Shown here: positions 26,594 to 35,279 of the stretch, piece after piece
Position numbering within the stretch: position 1 is the first letter of the stretch
How the letters are laid out: each line of letters opens with the position of its first letter
NCBI RefSeq assembly: GCF_029080175.1
Contig: NZ_JARFJC010000018.1
Origin: Luteipulveratus flavus
GTDB lineage: Bacteria; Actinomycetota; Actinomycetes; Actinomycetales; Dermatophilaceae
Strand: one strand, 5' to 3'
DNA: 64,000 nt
Position numbers and translations under genes: made by a program
Notes under the pieces: model-generated
The model's database searches: none
What the model saw: the letters and a program-made list of their open reading frames with translations, nothing else
What the model was told of the DNA's origin: nothing

Positions 26594-27940
26594 GTGACAG
26601 CGACCACACCCGTCCTGCAGTCGGTGATCGCGCGCGACCGGGGGTTGCTGTGGCATCCGTACGCCCCGTTGCACGGCGCGCTGCCGTACGAGGTCGTGGG
26701 AGCGGACGGCCCGCGGCTCCACCTCGCTGATCGGGACGGCGTACGTCGCCCGGTCCTGGACGCCATGAGCTCGTGGTGGTCGGTGGTGCACGGCTACCGC
26801 AACCCCGCCCTGGACGCCGCCGCGCGCGGTCAGCTGGAGCGGTTCAGCCACGCGATGTTCGGCGGGCTCACCCACGAGCCGGCCGTCGCCCTCGCCGAGC
26901 GGCTGGTCGCACTGACCCCGGACGGGCTCGACCACGTCTTCCTCGCCGACTCGGGCTCGGTGTCGGTCGAGGTCGCGCTCAAGCTCGCGCTGCAGTACCA
27001 GGTGGCGACCGGGCGGCCGGAGCGGCAGCGGTTCCTCACGGTGCGGGGCGGGTACCACGGCGACACGTTCGCGGCGATGAGCGTGTGCGACCCGGTGGAC
27101 GGGATGCACGCGACGTTCCCCGGGCTGCTGGCGCCGCAGGTCTTCGGACCGCGGCCGCCGATCGCGCGCTCGGCCGACGAGGTGGGCTCGCTGACGCGTG
27201 AGTCGTCAGAGGAGGTCCGTGCGTGGGCGGCTGCGATGACCGACCTCGTCGAGCAGCGCGCCGGTGAGTGCGCGGCGATCATCGTCGAGCCGGTTCTCCA
27301 GGGCGCCGGCGGCATGTACCCCTACCCCGCCGACTGCCTGCGGGTGCTGCGCGAGATCGCCGACGCGCACGAGATGCTGCTGATCTTCGACGAGATCGCG
27401 ACCGGATTCGGCCGTACGGGAACGCTGTTCGCGACGGAGTGGTGCGGCGCCGACGCCTTGCCGGACATCCTCTGCGTCGGCAAAGCGCTCACCGGCGGGT
27501 ACCTCACGCTGGCCGCGATGCTGTGCACCACGCACGTCGCGGAGACGGTCGAGCGCAGCGAGATGGGTGCGATCCTGCACGGGCCGACGTTCATGGGCAA
27601 CCCGCTCGCCTGCGCGGTGGCCGCCGCGAGCGTGGACCTGCTGCTCGAACGCGGCTGGCAGGACGACGTCCGGCGGCTCGAGGTCGGGCTTACCGATCTG
27701 GATGCTGCTGAACGACTTTCGTCGGTCGACGAGGTACGGGTGCTCGGCGGCGTCGGCGTGATCGCGCTGCACGAGCCGGTGCGGGTGGTCGAGGTCGCGC
27801 GAGCGGCGATCGAGCGCGGCGTGTGGGTACGCCCGTTCCGCAACCTCGTCTACACGATGCCCCCGTACGTCTGCTCGGCCGACGACGTCGCCCACATCAC
27901 CGGCGCCATGGTCGCCGCCGTCGAGGAGGTCCACGGATGA
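26594..27940 (+). CDS. bioA: adenosylmethionine-8-amino-7-oxononanoate aminotransferase
   Basis: BioA is the PLP enzyme that converts KAPA to DAPA with SAM as amino donor in biotin synthesis. The 448-residue protein shows LLWHPYAPL, the substrate Tyr/Trp segment SSWWSVVHGYRNP, LADSGSVSVEVALKLA, GGYHGDTFAAMSV, LIFDEIATGFGRTGTLFA and the PLP-lysine in VGKALTGGYL. GTG 26594 is the only sensible start; no strong ribosome site is seen. bioF overlaps its stop (ATGA). bioB is not in the window. Confidence 0.95.
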   Translation: MTATTPVLQSVIARDRGLLWHPYAPLHGALPYEVVGADGPRLHLADRDGVRRPVLDAMSSWWSVVHGYRNPALDAAARGQLERFSHAMFGGLTHEPAVALAERLVALTPDGLDHVFLADSGSVSVEVALKLALQYQVATGRPERQRFLTVRGGYHGDTFAAMSVCDPVDGMHATFPGLLAPQVFGPRPPIARSADEVGSLTRESSEEVRAWAAAMTDLVEQRAGECAAIIVEPVLQGAGGMYPYPADCLRVLREIADAHEMLLIFDEIATGFGRTGTLFATEWCGADALPDILCVGKALTGGYLTLAAMLCTTHVAETVERSEMGAILHGPTFMGNPLACAVAAASVDLLLERGWQDDVRRLEVGLTDLDAAERLSSVDEVRVLGGVGVIALHEPVRVVEVARAAIERGVWVRPFRNLVYTMPPYVCSADDVAHITGAMVAAVEEVHG

Positions 27941-29247
27941 CGCCCGGAGGTCCGGCGCCGTCGGTGTACGGACGGGTCGCCGAGCTCGCGGCTGAGCGGG
28001 AGCGCACCGGCCTGATCCGCAGCGCCGACCCCGCGGCGCGTCCGGTCCGCATCGACCTGGCCAGCAACGACTACCTCGGACTGTCCCGGGACCGGCAGGT
28101 CGTCGGTGCCGGGCGGACGGCCCTCATCCGGGCGGGCACGGGGGCCCGCGCCTCCCGGGTGGCCCGCGGCACGCACGACGAGCACGCGGACGCCGAGCGC
28201 GCCCTGACCGCGCTGACCGGCCAGGAGTCCGCACTGCTGCTGTCATCGGGATACCTCGCCAACCTCGCCGCCGTCACCGCACTGGCCGACGCCGACACGT
28301 TGATCGTCTCCGACCAGCACATGCACGCCTCCCTCATCGACGCGGCCCGCCTCGCGCGCGGGACGGTGGCGGTCTTCCCGCACCAGGACGTCGACGCGGC
28401 GACCGCCCTGCTCCGCGACCGGACCCAGCCGCGCGCCGTGCTGCTGGTCGAGTCGGTGTACTCGGTGCTCGGCGACGCCGCACCTCTGCGGGAGCTCGCC
28501 GACGCGTGCCGCGCGTACGACGCGTTGCTCCTCGTGGACGAGGCGCACGGCATCGGCGTGGTCGGTGAGGGGCGAGGCCTGGTCCACGAGAGCGGGCTCG
28601 CCGGCGACCCGTACGTCGTCGTCACCGCCACGCTGTCCAAGGCGCTCGGCGCGCAGGGTGGTGCCGTCCTCGGGCCGGCGCGGCTGCGTGAGCACCTGGT
28701 CAACACCGCGCGGCCGTTCATCTTCGACACGGGGCTCGCACCGGTCGCCGCTGCCGCAGCCGGTCGCGCCGCCCGCCTCGTCGCCGCGGACCCGACGCTG
28801 GCCGCCGGCGTCGCGCTGGTGGCGAGCCGACTGTGCGAGCGGCTGCGCGAGCACGGCCGGGGCATCCCGGCCCTCGAGGCGATGCGGCCGTCCGCCGGAG
28901 CCGTCCAGTCGGTGCCGATGCCGTCCGCCGCCGTCGCGGCCGAGGTCGCCGCGCGTCTCGTGGAGGACGGGATCGACGTGGGCTGCTTCCGGCCGCCGTC
29001 GGTGCCGGACGGCGTCTCCCGGCTGCGGCTCACCGCTCGCGCCACGCTGACCGACGACCAGATCGACGAGGCCGCCGCTCGGCTGGCCGAGCATCTGCGC
29101 CCCCACTCCTTGGCCGAGTGCGCGTGTCCTGCTGGTTCCAACGCTGAAAAGTTGCACGACGCGCGCAGTCGGCCGGAGCAGCTGGACGCGCACGACGCGC
29201 GCAGTCGACCGAAGCAGCCGGACGCGCACGGCGGGGCGGATCGATGA
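27937..29247 (+). CDS. bioF: 8-amino-7-oxononanoate synthase with repeat-derived tail
   Basis: BioF condenses pimeloyl-ACP/CoA with alanine to KAPA, using PLP. ATG 27937 overlaps the bioA stop. Motifs: DLASNDYLGLSRD, GTGARASRVARGTHDEH, LLLSSGYLANLAAV, LVDEAHGIGVVGEGRG and the PLP-lysine in TATLSKALGAQGG. The catalytic body ends near residue 390 (RLAEHLRPHS). A further ~48 residues hold two 12-residue repeats HDARSRPEQLDA / HDARSRPKQPDA coded by a 36-bp tandem repeat. Usual BioF is ~385 residues, so the tail looks like an inserted repeat that moved the stop codon. The bioD start overlaps the stop. Confidence 0.93.
   Translation: MTPGGPAPSVYGRVAELAAERERTGLIRSADPAARPVRIDLASNDYLGLSRDRQVVGAGRTALIRAGTGARASRVARGTHDEHADAERALTALTGQESALLLSSGYLANLAAVTALADADTLIVSDQHMHASLIDAARLARGTVAVFPHQDVDAATALLRDRTQPRAVLLVESVYSVLGDAAPLRELADACRAYDALLLVDEAHGIGVVGEGRGLVHESGLAGDPYVVVTATLSKALGAQGGAVLGPARLREHLVNTARPFIFDTGLAPVAAAAAGRAARLVAADPTLAAGVALVASRLCERLREHGRGIPALEAMRPSAGAVQSVPMPSAAVAAEVAARLVEDGIDVGCFRPPSVPDGVSRLRLTARATLTDDQIDEAAARLAEHLRPHSLAECACPAGSNAEKLHDARSRPEQLDAHDARSRPKQPDAHGGADR
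29155..29226 (+). repeat. 36-bp tandem repeat in the 3' end of bioF
   Basis: Two copies (29155-29190 and 29191-29226) differ at three positions and keep the reading frame. The DNA just before them is less GC-rich (AACGCTGAAAAGTTG), unlike the surrounding gene, which suggests an inserted intergenic element. Confidence 0.8.
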
Positions 29248-29966
29248 CGCGCCCCGGACGGGTGCTGGTGGTGACCGGTACCGACACCGAGGTCGGCAAG
29301 ACGGTCGCGACGGCGGCCCTGGCCGCGGCTCTCACCGCCGCCGGGGAACGGGTGGTCGCGTACAAGCCGGTCCAGACCGGTGTCGTGGACGACGAGGACG
29401 GCGACATGCCGTTCGTCCGCGGCGCGACCGGCGTACCGGCGTACGACGGGGTCCGGCTGCGTGAACCGATGGCGCCGGTGCAGGCCGCGACCCTGGAGGG
29501 ACGGCCCTTGCCCGCGCTCGAGGAGCACGTCGCCGCCGTACGGCGGTACGCGGCTGCGGCGGACACGGTGCTCGTCGAGGGGGCCGGCGGCCTGCTGGTC
29601 GAGCTGGACGAGCACGGCCGTACCCTCGCCGACCTCACGGCCGCACTGGCCTCCGCGGGGTCGGCCGCGTCCGTGGTCGTGGTCGTCCGCGCCGGCCTCG
29701 GCACGCTGAACCACACGATGCTGACCCTCGAGGCGCTGCACCGCCGCGACCTCACGGTGGCCGGTGTCGTCGTCGGCTCGCTGGGTCCGGTCCCGTCCGC
29801 GATCGAGCTCGCCAACCTCGACCACCTCCGCACCCGTGCCGGCGTGCCGTTGCTCGGGGTGGTGCCGGCCGGATCGGGCACCCTGGATCCCGAGGCGTTC
29901 CGGTCGGCGGCCCCCGGGTGGCTGCCTGACGGTCACGCTTTGGTCGCACGGCGGGACGTGGGGTAA
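29244..29966 (+). CDS. bioD: dethiobiotin synthetase
   Basis: BioD closes the ureido ring of dethiobiotin from DAPA, CO2 and ATP. The 240-residue P-loop protein has VVTGTDTEVGKTVATAALA (Walker A), YKPVQTGV with catalytic Lys, PMAPVQAA, LVEGAGGLLVELDE and VVVVRAGLGTLNHTMLTLEAL. ATGA overlap with bioF. Its stop codon lies inside the -10 of the tRNA-Ile promoter. Confidence 0.95.
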   Translation: MTRPGRVLVVTGTDTEVGKTVATAALAAALTAAGERVVAYKPVQTGVVDDEDGDMPFVRGATGVPAYDGVRLREPMAPVQAATLEGRPLPALEEHVAAVRRYAAAADTVLVEGAGGLLVELDEHGRTLADLTAALASAGSAASVVVVVRAGLGTLNHTMLTLEALHRRDLTVAGVVVGSLGPVPSAIELANLDHLRTRAGVPLLGVVPAGSGTLDPEAFRSAAPGWLPDGHALVARRDVG

Positions 29967-29969
29967 AGT
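29940..29969 (+). promoter_or_regulatory. tRNA-Ile promoter
   Basis: TTGGTC (29940-29945), an 18-nt spacer and TAAAGT (29964-29969) overlap the end of bioD. The transcript would start near 29976 with a short leader containing a GC-rich hairpin (about 29979-30007) before the tRNA. Confidence 0.55.
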
Positions 29970-30019
29970 CTGGCCTCGCGCGCCGTCCGGCTTCGGCCGA
30001 GCGGCGCCTGACGGTGTAG

Positions 30020-30096
30020 GGGCCTATAGCTCAGTCGGTTAGAGCGCTGTCCTGATAAGACAGAGGTCACTGGTTCAAGTCCAGTTAGGCCCACCA
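30020..30096 (+). tRNA. tRNA-Ile (GAT anticodon)
   Basis: Full cloverleaf: acceptor GGGCCTA pairs with TAGGCCC, D arm with AGCTCAGTCGGTTAGAGC, anticodon stem CTGTC/GACAG with loop CTGATAA (anticodon GAT), and T arm with GGTTCAAGTCC. The CCA end is encoded (30094-30096). Confidence 0.98.
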
Positions 30097-30138
30097 CCAC
30101 CGCCAGTCCGCTCAATCGCAGTGACGAGGAGTCCTGAG

Positions 30139-30294
30139 ATGAAGAAGGCCCTTCTGGTGCTCGCGGCGGCTGGCGCCGCTGCTTTCGCCAACACGAAGAT
30201 CAAGCAGCGCAAGACCGGCAAGGAGCTGTGGGCGCAGGCCAGCGACAAGCCGGGCGAGAAGGTCATCAGCGGCAACACCTCGACGGCGAGCTGA
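30139..30294 (+). CDS. DLW-39 family microprotein
   Basis: A 51-residue protein starting MKKALLVLAAAGAAAFANTK, then a basic segment and the ELWAQASD motif that gives the family its name (D/E-L-W). It has one short hydrophobic N-terminal helix and is likely membrane-associated. GAGGAG precedes ATG 30139. The place between tRNA-Ile and tRNA-Ala near gyrA is the conserved actinobacterial location. Function unknown. Confidence 0.9.
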   Translation: MKKALLVLAAAGAAAFANTKIKQRKTGKELWAQASDKPGEKVISGNTSTAS

Positions 30295-30369
30295 CCCTCA
30301 CCGTCACCTCCGGGCCACCGCCCGGCAGCACACCTGGCGCCCGCGAGCCGTTTCGGCCGTGGGCGTTCG

Positions 30370-30442
30370 GGGGGCGTGGCGCAATTGGTAGCGCACCTGC
30401 TTTGCAAGCAGGGGGTTAGGGGTTCGAGTCCCCTCGCCTCCA
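30370..30442 (+). tRNA. tRNA-Ala (TGC anticodon)
   Basis: Acceptor GGGGGCG pairs with CGCCTCC (one G-T), D arm GCGCAATTGGTAGCGC, anticodon stem CCTGC/GCAGG with loop TTTGCAA (anticodon TGC), and T arm with GGTTCGAGTCC. CCA is not encoded (CCG follows), unlike the tRNA-Ile upstream. Confidence 0.98.
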
Positions 30443-30447
30443 CCGGT

Positions 30448-30485
30448 ACGAAGGCCCGGTTCCCTCGCGGGAGCCGGGCCTTCGT
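30448..30485. terminator. bidirectional terminator after tRNA-Ala
   Basis: ACGAAGGCCCGG (30448-30459) pairs with 30474-30485; the stem continues inward through TCCC/GGGA around a 4-nt loop. It lies between tRNA-Ala and the convergent peptidase gene and can serve both. Confidence 0.85.
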
Positions 30486-30496
30486 GGTGCGTGGAG

Positions 30497-32146
30497 CTAG
30501 CGCGTCGCAGTGCCGGTGATCGCCGCTCGCAGGTCGGCGGGCAGCCGGTCACCACCCGTCGCAGCCGTGCTCTTGCGCAGCGACGTGGTCGGCGCCGGGT
30601 CCGGAGCCGGGACGGGGTTGCACTTCACGTCCGACACGTTCTGCTTGGCGGACCGCCGCGGCACCTGGCCGGTCAGCAGGTAGGTCGCGATGGTGGTGTC
30701 CGTGCAGGCAACACCCGACAGCGAACCCGAGTGCGTCGTACCGCCGACACCCTCGATGAGTCTGGCGTTCGGGAAACGCTTGCGCACCTCGAGCGCGCCC
30801 GCGAACGGCGTCGCCGCGTCGTGGGTCTCGGCGATCAGCAGGATCGGCGGGATGGTCCGTCCCTTGACGTCGACCGCCTTCTTGGCCGCCTTGGCGTGCC
30901 AGGTGAGGCAGGGCGCGTTGAACCAGGCGTTCGCCCAGGTCTCGAACGGCGCGCGGTTGTAGGTGCGCCAGTTGTCGGCGCGCCACTTGTTCCATGACGT
31001 CGGCCACTGCACGTCGGTGCACTGGACGCCGAGGTAGACCGCGTAACCGTTGTCGGAGCCAGGGCCGGAGCCGTTGGCGCCGTCGTACAGCTCCTTGGTC
31101 GGGGCGAAGTCGCCGTTGAACGCCGCGGCGAGCGCCTGGGCGTCCTCCTCCCAGCCGTAGACGTAGTAGCCGGCGTTGAGGAAGGCGTCGGTCCACTCGT
31201 CCGGACCGATGATGCCCAGGGCCGGCGACTTCGCGAGCTGGTTGAGGACCCGGTAGTACTTCTTCTTGATCGCGTCACCACTGGTGCCGAGGTGGTAGGT
31301 CGCGTCGTGGCGAGCCACCCAGTCGAAGAAGATGCCGATGTTCTTGTCGAACGCGACGTCCTGGTTGAGGTTGGCCTTGTACCAGACGTCCTTGGGGTTC
31401 ACGACCCCGTCGAGCACCATCCGGCCGACGCGGTTCGGGAAGAGCGTGGAGTACACCTGGCCGAGGTAGGTGCCGTAGCTGAACCCGTAGAAGTTGATCT
31501 TCGGAGCACCCAGCGCCTTGCGGATGCTGTCCATGTCCTGGACCGAGTCGGTCGTCTTCAGGTGCGGCAGCAGGACGGCGCCCGGGGACTTCGCGCAGGC
31601 GTCGGAGTAGCCCTTGGCCTTGGCCAGCCACACCTTCTCGGTGTCGGCCCGGAACGGGCGGTAGTCGGGACGGTCGTACCCGAAGTAGTTGCCGTCGCAG
31701 GCCAACGACGGCTGGCTGGAACCGACGCCGCGCGGGTCGAACCCGATCCAGTCGTACGGGTCGCCGCCGCCGTTGGGGACGAACGCCCCCAGCCGGGACA
31801 GGGTCAGTCCGGAACCACCGGGACCGCCCGGGTTGACCAGCATCGGGCCCTGAGCCTTGTCGTCGCTGGTCTTGTGCTTGATGCGGCTGACGGCGAGCTT
31901 GATCGTGGTGCCGCCGGGGTTGCCGTAGTCCAGCGGCACGGTGACGAAGCCGCACTGTGCACCGGCGGCGTCGAGTCGTGGGTTCGTGCACTTCTCCCAG
32001 GTGACGGGAGGCGGCTGGTAGCCCTGCGGCGTGGCTCGTTGGGTCGTGACCGGGGCGGCGGATGTCGCCGCCTGGGCCGTGGTGGCGCCGACCAGACTCC
32101 CGCCGACGAGGGCGGTCGCTGCCAGGCTGGTGAAGAGCTTCTTCAT
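30497..32146 (-). CDS. secreted S33-type alpha/beta-hydrolase (tripeptidyl aminopeptidase-like)
   Basis: A 549-residue exported hydrolase of the SlpD/Tap family. A signal peptide (MKKLFTSLAATALVGGSLVGA, cleavage near TAQA-A) comes first. Family features: QCGFVTVPLDYGNPGG, oxyanion loop NPGGPGGSG, IGFDPRGVGSS, nucleophile elbow GFSYGTYLG, the acid in AETHDAATPF and catalytic His in GTTHSGS. Such enzymes release N-terminal tripeptides or hydrophobic residues outside the cell. Six or more cysteines suggest disulfides. ATG 32146 is preceded by a GGGGA site. Monocistronic; divergent from the next gene. Confidence 0.9.
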   Translation of the reverse strand: MKKLFTSLAATALVGGSLVGATTAQAATSAAPVTTQRATPQGYQPPPVTWEKCTNPRLDAAGAQCGFVTVPLDYGNPGGTTIKLAVSRIKHKTSDDKAQGPMLVNPGGPGGSGLTLSRLGAFVPNGGGDPYDWIGFDPRGVGSSQPSLACDGNYFGYDRPDYRPFRADTEKVWLAKAKGYSDACAKSPGAVLLPHLKTTDSVQDMDSIRKALGAPKINFYGFSYGTYLGQVYSTLFPNRVGRMVLDGVVNPKDVWYKANLNQDVAFDKNIGIFFDWVARHDATYHLGTSGDAIKKKYYRVLNQLAKSPALGIIGPDEWTDAFLNAGYYVYGWEEDAQALAAAFNGDFAPTKELYDGANGSGPGSDNGYAVYLGVQCTDVQWPTSWNKWRADNWRTYNRAPFETWANAWFNAPCLTWHAKAAKKAVDVKGRTIPPILLIAETHDAATPFAGALEVRKRFPNARLIEGVGGTTHSGSLSGVACTDTTIATYLLTGQVPRRSAKQNVSDVKCNPVPAPDPAPTTSLRKSTAATGGDRLPADLRAAITGTATR

Positions 32147-32169
32147 GAAATCCCCTGATTCATGCGGAC

Positions 32170-32188
32170 GTGACGTGACCTACGTCAC
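32170..32188. promoter_or_regulatory. palindromic operator candidate in a divergent promoter region
   Basis: GTGACGT and ACGTCAC arms (7 bp) flank a 5-nt spacer, 24 bp upstream of the peptidase start and 148 bp upstream of the next, divergent gene. The rest of 32147-32335 shows no other strong signal. Confidence 0.45.
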
Positions 32189-32335
32189 GCCATCCTCCCG
32201 GACCAGCGAGCCCCGTGGGACGTTGGCGACCGGCCGCTCTCACCCGGCCTCCCCCGGACGCGGGATGTCACACCCCATCGCCCTCTGGTGGTCTCACCTG
32301 CCGAAAGCACTTCGAGACATCACCGGAGGTACACC

Positions 32336-33091
32336 ATGAGAGTCGCCGTCGCCGGAGCCACCGGGAAGGTCGGCGCGCATGTCGTCGCGGAGCTGGGACG
32401 CGGAGGGTACGAGGTCGTCCGCCTGTCACGCACCGACGGGGTCGACCTGACCACCGGGGACGGGCTCGCCGACCGGCTGGCGGGCGCCGACGCGGTCATC
32501 GACTGTCTCAGCGTCGTCACCACGCGCCGGCGGGCCGCGGTGTCCTTCTTCGAGACCACCACGCGCACGCTGCTCGACGCCGAGCGCGCGGCCGGCGTCG
32601 GCCACCACGTCGTGCTGTCGATCGTCGGCGCCGACCGCGTGCAGTACGGCTACTACGAGGGCAAGGTCGCCCAGGAGCGGCTGGTGCGCGAGTCCGGCCG
32701 CCCGTACACGATCCTGCGCGCGACCCAGTTCCACGAGTTCGCCGAGCAGTTGCTGGAGCGGTTCGTCATCGGGCGACTGGCGCTGGTCCCGCGCGGGAGG
32801 TCGGCTCCGGTCGCCGCCACCGAGGTGGCCACCGCGCTCGTCGAGCTCGCCGCCGACACGCCCCGCGCCGAGCACCTGGAGCTCACCGGTCCGGGCGAGC
32901 ACGACCTGGCGGACATGGTGCAGCAGCTCGTCGCCGTACGCCGTCTGCCGACCCGGGCGTACGGCCTCCGGCTCCCGGGCGCCGGTGCCCGGGCGATGCG
33001 CGAGGGCGCGCTGCTGTCGGAGCACCCCTGGCGGGTCGGCACGCAGACGTACGACGAGTGGCTGCGCGAACGAGCCGTCGAACGCGCCTGA
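32336..33091 (+). CDS. NmrA/SDR-like NAD(P)-binding protein
   Basis: A 251-residue atypical short-chain dehydrogenase. ATG 32336 has a strong CCGGAGG site and starts VAVAGATGKVGAHVVAELGRGGYEVVRLSR, the NAD(P)-binding fold. It lacks the YxxxK catalytic pair in canonical form; a YYEGK sits about where it would be. The C-terminal half resembles uncharacterised NAD(P)H-binding proteins (YwnB/NmrA type). It could be a redox sensor or a reductase; the substrate is unknown. Confidence 0.8.
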   Translation: MRVAVAGATGKVGAHVVAELGRGGYEVVRLSRTDGVDLTTGDGLADRLAGADAVIDCLSVVTTRRRAAVSFFETTTRTLLDAERAAGVGHHVVLSIVGADRVQYGYYEGKVAQERLVRESGRPYTILRATQFHEFAEQLLERFVIGRLALVPRGRSAPVAATEVATALVELAADTPRAEHLELTGPGEHDLADMVQQLVAVRRLPTRAYGLRLPGAGARAMREGALLSEHPWRVGTQTYDEWLRERAVERA

Positions 33092-33103
33092 CGCGGCCGT
33101 CCG

Positions 33104-33928
33104 TCAGGACCGGGTGATCCAGCCGCTCGTCGCGCCGAGCACCCGGCTGCCGTCCAGGTCGGCCAGCGACAGACCGGCGAACGACCGCGCGCCGTCGGAG
33201 GTGTGCCAGCGGAACCGGTACTCCGGCGCGGTCGCCGCCTCCGCGATCGCCCGCCCGGCGTCGGCGGCGGGCTGCGCGACGGCGAACGCCTGCTCGGTCC
33301 GGGCGAGGTACGCCTCCAGCTGGTCCGCGTACGGTCCGGGCTCGATCCGAGCCCCGTTGGTCACGAAGTCGCTGGCGACCGCGGCGGGTTCGACGACGCT
33401 GACCCACACGCCGAACGGGTGCGCCACGACCGCGAGGGACTGCATGAATCCCTCGACCGCGAACTTCGACCCGCAGTACGCGTCGGCGAACGGCTGGCCG
33501 ACCGATCCGCCGACGCTCGTCACCGTCAGGATCCGCCCGCGGCCTGCCTCGCGCATGCCGGGCAGCACCGCACGGGTCAGGTTGACCGGGCCCAGGTAGT
33601 TCACCTCGAGCTGGTCGCGCACGTCCGACGCGGTGAGCTGCTCGGCCGTCCCGACCATGCCGCGCCCGGCGTTGTTGACCAGCACGTCGATCTGCCCGTG
33701 GTCGGCGCGGACCTGCTCGATGCACGCGGTCGCGGCGGCGTGGTCGGTGACGTCGAGGGCACGAACGTCCAGCGTCACGCCCGCCTCGTCCGCAGCCGCC
33801 CGCAGCCGGTCGGCCCGGCCCGGATCACGCATGGTCGCCACGACGGTGAGCCCGCGATGGGCCAGCGCGACGGCGGTGTGCAGACCCATGCCCGAGGAGG
33901 TACCCGTCACCACGGCGACATCGCTCAT
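33104..33928 (-). CDS. SDR family oxidoreductase
   Basis: A 274-residue classical short-chain dehydrogenase: cofactor motif TGTSSGMG (residues 9-16), DVRALDVTD, NNAGRG, the catalytic Ser in ILTVTSVGG, and YCGSK. ATG 33928 is chosen because the longer frame upstream is antisense to conserved FUSC sequence and has no family match; a TACGGT -10 lies 6 nt before it, so the mRNA may be leaderless. Substrate unknown; similar proteins reduce ketones or retinol-like substrates. Confidence 0.87.
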   Translation of the reverse strand: MSDVAVVTGTSSGMGLHTAVALAHRGLTVVATMRDPGRADRLRAAADEAGVTLDVRALDVTDHAAATACIEQVRADHGQIDVLVNNAGRGMVGTAEQLTASDVRDQLEVNYLGPVNLTRAVLPGMREAGRGRILTVTSVGGSVGQPFADAYCGSKFAVEGFMQSLAVVAHPFGVWVSVVEPAAVASDFVTNGARIEPGPYADQLEAYLARTEQAFAVAQPAADAGRAIAEAATAPEYRFRWHTSDGARSFAGLSLADLDGSRVLGATSGWITRS

Positions 33929-33980
33929 ACCGGCACCGTACGCGCGGAGCCCGGTCGCGGGGAGGGTCCGGCCGCCGCGG

Positions 33981-35267
33981 TCAGACCCGCCGCGAGCCGT
34001 GCGGGCGGATCGGCTTGCCCGGGCGCAGCGGCCGCAGGCTCTTGGCCACCAGCTCGTCCAGTCCGTGCCTGGTCGTCCACGCCGCGGTGGTCTCGACCGG
34101 GTGGTCCAGGTCGAGCTGGCGCAGGATCTGGTCCAGGGCGGCCAGTACCGACGCCTGCAGCATCCACACGTCACGGTCGCGGCGCGGGTCCACGTCGATC
34201 ATCGCCAGCTCGGCGAGCACGGCGCGCGACTCCTCGACCACGTCGAGCATCCGTTCGCGGGCCTCGTCGGCGGACTCGATCAGGTCCGCGCCGATGCGAT
34301 CACCGAACGCGCGCAGGCCGCCGGCGATGTCGTCCAGGACGACCGCGAACGCCTTCGCCAGCTCTCCCGCCCGTTCCCGGCGCTCGTCGTCCTCGGCCTC
34401 GGCGACCTGCTGCCCGACCATGACGACCAGCGCCCGCTCGGCGGACAGGCACCGGTCCAGCCGGGCCAGGGAGTCGCGCAGCTCGGGGTGGATGGTGGTG
34501 GCGGCCAGGGCGCGCGGGTTGAGCCGGCGCCGCTCCTGGATGGTGTCGACCTCCTGGGTGGCCTCGCTCAGCTCCCGGCCCGTGCTGTTGACCCAGTCCA
34601 GCCAGGCCCGGGCCTCCTCGGGGTGTGGAGGTCGGTCGCCGACCGTCTGGGCGACCTCGTTCAGCAGCGCGGCGAGCTCCCGCGGGACCCGGGCGACCGC
34701 GTCCCGCGCGGTGGTGTTCGGGATCTGCACCGGGAAGAGCAGGCTGAACGCGATCCCGACCAGCGCACCGACCAACGTGTTGACGACGCGGACCTCGGCG
34801 GCGAGCCCGGTCCCGCTGGAGACGGCGAGGATCAGCATCGCGCTGATGGCCGTCTCCAGCGACTGCGGTCCCAGGCGGAACAGTTTGGCGAGCACGAGGG
34901 ACGTCGCGACGACGATGGCCAGGCTCCACCAGGACAGGCCGATCCAGGTGGTGATGCCGACGGCCACGAGCACGCCGGTGAGCACCGCTCCCACCCGGAC
35001 CAGCGCCATCAGCAGGGTGCTCACCGTGGAGGCCTGCACGACCAGCAGGGCGGTCAGCGGGGCGGTCAGGTCCAGGATGCCCGGCGAGATCCAGTCGGCG
35101 ATGACGTAGGAGATGACCGCCGCGGAGGTGAGCCGGGCGACGCCGAGCGCCTCGGGACGCAGCCGCCGCGGCACCTCCGACCAGGTGGCCGGCGCGGACG
35201 GCCAGACCCGCCACACCAGCCGGCGCAGCGCGGTGCGCGCCCTCGGCCGCAGCTCCCCGAACCGCAT
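33981..35267 (-). CDS. FUSC/aromatic-acid exporter family membrane protein
   Basis: A 428-residue membrane protein with about five or six hydrophobic segments in the first 190 residues (AVISYVIADWISPGI, LTALLVVQASTVSTLLMAL, VGAVLTGVLVAVGITTWIGL, SLAIVVATSLVLAKLF, AISAMLILAVSSGTG, LVGALVGIAFSLLFP) and a long soluble C-terminal half of alpha-helices. This fits FUSC / ArAE_1 exporters, thought to export aromatic acids or similar anions. It starts 12 nt after the gndA stop, so it is probably in that operon. Confidence 0.82.
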   Translation of the reverse strand: MRFGELRPRARTALRRLVWRVWPSAPATWSEVPRRLRPEALGVARLTSAAVISYVIADWISPGILDLTAPLTALLVVQASTVSTLLMALVRVGAVLTGVLVAVGITTWIGLSWWSLAIVVATSLVLAKLFRLGPQSLETAISAMLILAVSSGTGLAAEVRVVNTLVGALVGIAFSLLFPVQIPNTTARDAVARVPRELAALLNEVAQTVGDRPPHPEEARAWLDWVNSTGRELSEATQEVDTIQERRRLNPRALAATTIHPELRDSLARLDRCLSAERALVVMVGQQVAEAEDDERRERAGELAKAFAVVLDDIAGGLRAFGDRIGADLIESADEARERMLDVVEESRAVLAELAMIDVDPRRDRDVWMLQASVLAALDQILRQLDLDHPVETTAAWTTRHGLDELVAKSLRPLRPGKPIRPHGSRRV

Positions 35268-35279
35268 CGCCCGGTCCCG

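Noticed and set aside
30020..30442. tRNA pair as an integration hotspot with an element nearby
   Set aside because: No integrase, no direct repeat of the tRNA 3' end and no phage genes were found on either side.
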